The translations under genes were made by a program, and so were the position numbers. A model generated the notes under the pieces. The model was not told the DNA's origin. It saw only the letters and a list, made by a program, of their open reading frames with translations, and searched no databases. Below, piece after piece: positions 58,393 through 60,000 of a stretch of DNA of 60,000 nt; position 1 is the stretch's first letter, and each line of letters begins with the position of its first letter. The DNA is from Bolinopsis microptera (taxonomy: Eukaryota; Ctenophora; Tentaculata; Lobata; Bolinopsidae), in assembly GCF_026151205.1 (NCBI RefSeq), contig NC_087072.1, positions 25,759,799 through 25,819,798 of the forward strand, written 5' to 3'.

Positions 58393-58650
58393 ATGATGCT
58401 TATCATTGGATTGTGCAGCCTCATGGTTTATTACACTTGTATCGCATATGTGGGATGCTATATTTTTTGGGAAGTGTTCCAAAAATATCACTTTCTAATA
58501 ATATGTGTGTCAATGTTGCTTTTTCTACAATTCCTGTCCCTTTGTAAAAACAGTGTGGACGTTATGAACACTATTACACTAAGATTAGCGGGTCATACCC
58601 GTAGTTTAAGAGTGGTTTCACTATTTAATAAACTAATTAATATAGGGTGA
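58393..58650 (+). CDS. possible small membrane protein
   Basis: An 85-residue frame starting at ATGATG 6 bases after the E-box cluster. It reads MMLIIGLCSLMVYYTCIAYV, GCYIFWEVFQKYH and FLIICVSMLLFLQFLSLC, giving two to three hydrophobic segments, then a polar tail. Chance frames in AT-rich DNA can look hydrophobic, so this is weak. No family recognised. Confidence 0.2.
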   Translation: MMLIIGLCSLMVYYTCIAYVGCYIFWEVFQKYHFLIICVSMLLFLQFLSLCKNSVDVMNTITLRLAGHTRSLRVVSLFNKLINIG

Positions 58651-59165
58651 TTTTAAAATTGAAGTTAACATGATATTGATAATGAATGATTCACAATAAT
58701 TTTCCCACAGATCGTAATTCTAGAATTAATGCATAATACACCTTTATACTTTATACAGACTCGAATAATCAGAATAATCGCATATTTTATATATCATTTA
58801 TTCAACGAAAGTTTTAAATAAGTTAATAACAAAGCATTTATCATTTCACATGCTAAATAAGAAAAGGTTTATTTATCACGATGTTACGTAATATGTCTTG
58901 TTAACTCATTCTATATCTCCAAACTATTTTCATCTTTGACAAAAGTAACAAAACGACGTATACTTCTTTAACTTGCCCGATAACATTTTGTAAAGATATA
59001 CATATATATATTTTATTCATATATATATCAAAATTATTCAATAAACATAAAAGCATAATAAAACTTTTTAAAAATGGTAAAATAACCAAGCAATAAAATT
59101 GTGACTATCGACCGCTTAATAACTCTACTGTTGTTAACAGATAAATAATTTACTATAATGTTAGA
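58651..59165. other. non-coding AT-rich sequence
   Basis: Nothing recognised on either strand. Confidence 0.5.
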
Positions 59166-59169
59166 ACAC

Positions 59170-59737
<568 letters not shown>

Positions 59738-59920
59738 TCAGGGAGTAGTACTGATAGGGATACTAGTTGGAGATCTACTTCGTGTCTCCGTGTCCTTGCT
59801 TACTGCCCCCTTGCTTACTGCCCCCTTGCTTACTGCCCCCTTGTTTTTAGACAGAGTGGCTGCGAGGTGGTTCAGTTTATCCAGTGCTTCTCTCAGTACT
59901 TTGTTCTCGGACTGCAAGTT
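59738..59920 (-). CDS. coiled-coil protein, last exon
   Basis: The minus strand has acceptor cctcaatttcag then a 60-codon frame to TGA. It reads NLQSENKVLREALDKLNHLA, a heptad-patterned coiled coil, then ATLSKNK, three tandem GAVSK pentapeptides, and a Ser/Thr-rich tail, DTETRSRSPTSIPISTTP. The start phase is 0. Upstream exons lie beyond the right edge. Coiled coils are too generic to name the protein. The GAVSK repeat comes from a 15-bp tandem triplication (cccccttgcttactg on plus). Confidence 0.65.
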   Translation of the reverse strand, partial: NLQSENKVLREALDKLNHLAATLSKNKGAVSKGAVSKGAVSKDTETRSRSPTSIPISTTP

Positions 59921-60000
59921 CTGAAATTGAGGTTTGAGTTAAAATGGAAGTGAGAACTTGTTAATGATGGGAATGTTTTAATGTCATTAGTTTCTGATAT

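Overview
The window looks like nuclear DNA of an invertebrate animal. It has intron-split genes with metazoan relatives (importin-9, inositol-trisphosphate 3-kinase), perfect RFX X-box motifs, several families of eukaryotic transposon and an extreme load of intronic minisatellites. One run of exactly 100 N (7283-7382) is a scaffold gap. I cannot name the species. Long G, C and A runs, zones of indel-rich satellite and two single-base frameshifts in conserved exons suggest a long-read assembly that is not fully polished.

Layout. (1) 1-6605, minus strand: the 5' half of an importin-9 gene (IPO9), seven coding exons from the start codon at 6605 to an exon that runs off the left edge. Exon phases and sequence agree with animal importin-9. 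Its introns hold a 50-bp tandem array, G/C-run repeats and a MULE-like element. (2) 6597-13015: a 34-bp array that carries the IPO9 start codon, the gap, a 26-bp array of about 2.65 kb bracketed by two inverted Helitron-like elements, and a GC-rich candidate first exon at 12196-12435. (3) 13016-20459: a 37-bp satellite with degraded zones and a 370-base poly(A), followed by a non-autonomous hAT element at 20468-21571. (4) 21572-26976: AT-rich intergenic or intronic DNA with short-period arrays. (5) 26977-42724, plus strand: an inositol-trisphosphate 3-kinase gene in eight coding exons whose phases add up to one 393-residue frame. Nearly every intron is built of minisatellite, and one holds a three-level nested transposon (35688-40594). 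(6) 42870-48990: a 26-bp array, a LINE fragment and several small arrays. (7) 49023-57023 (possibly to 57795), plus strand: an unrecognised cysteine-containing, probably secreted or membrane-anchored protein gene with a perfect X-box over its first ATG, and 41-bp and 37-bp arrays in its introns. (8) 57095-59737: a 12-bp array, a hairpin-rich SINE-like piece, an E-box cluster and a (CA)n tract. (9) 59738-59920, minus strand: the last exon of a coiled-coil protein.

The main pattern is that many arrays start exactly at an exon-intron boundary, and their units are copies of the splice junction, sometimes with 15-20 bases of exon. This is seen at six junctions in two genes (IPO9 and the unknown gene). 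In the kinase gene, arrays also abut donors and acceptors, and two of its introns consist of tandem CRE (TGACGTCA) or fused CRE plus E-box (TGACGTCACGTG) sites.
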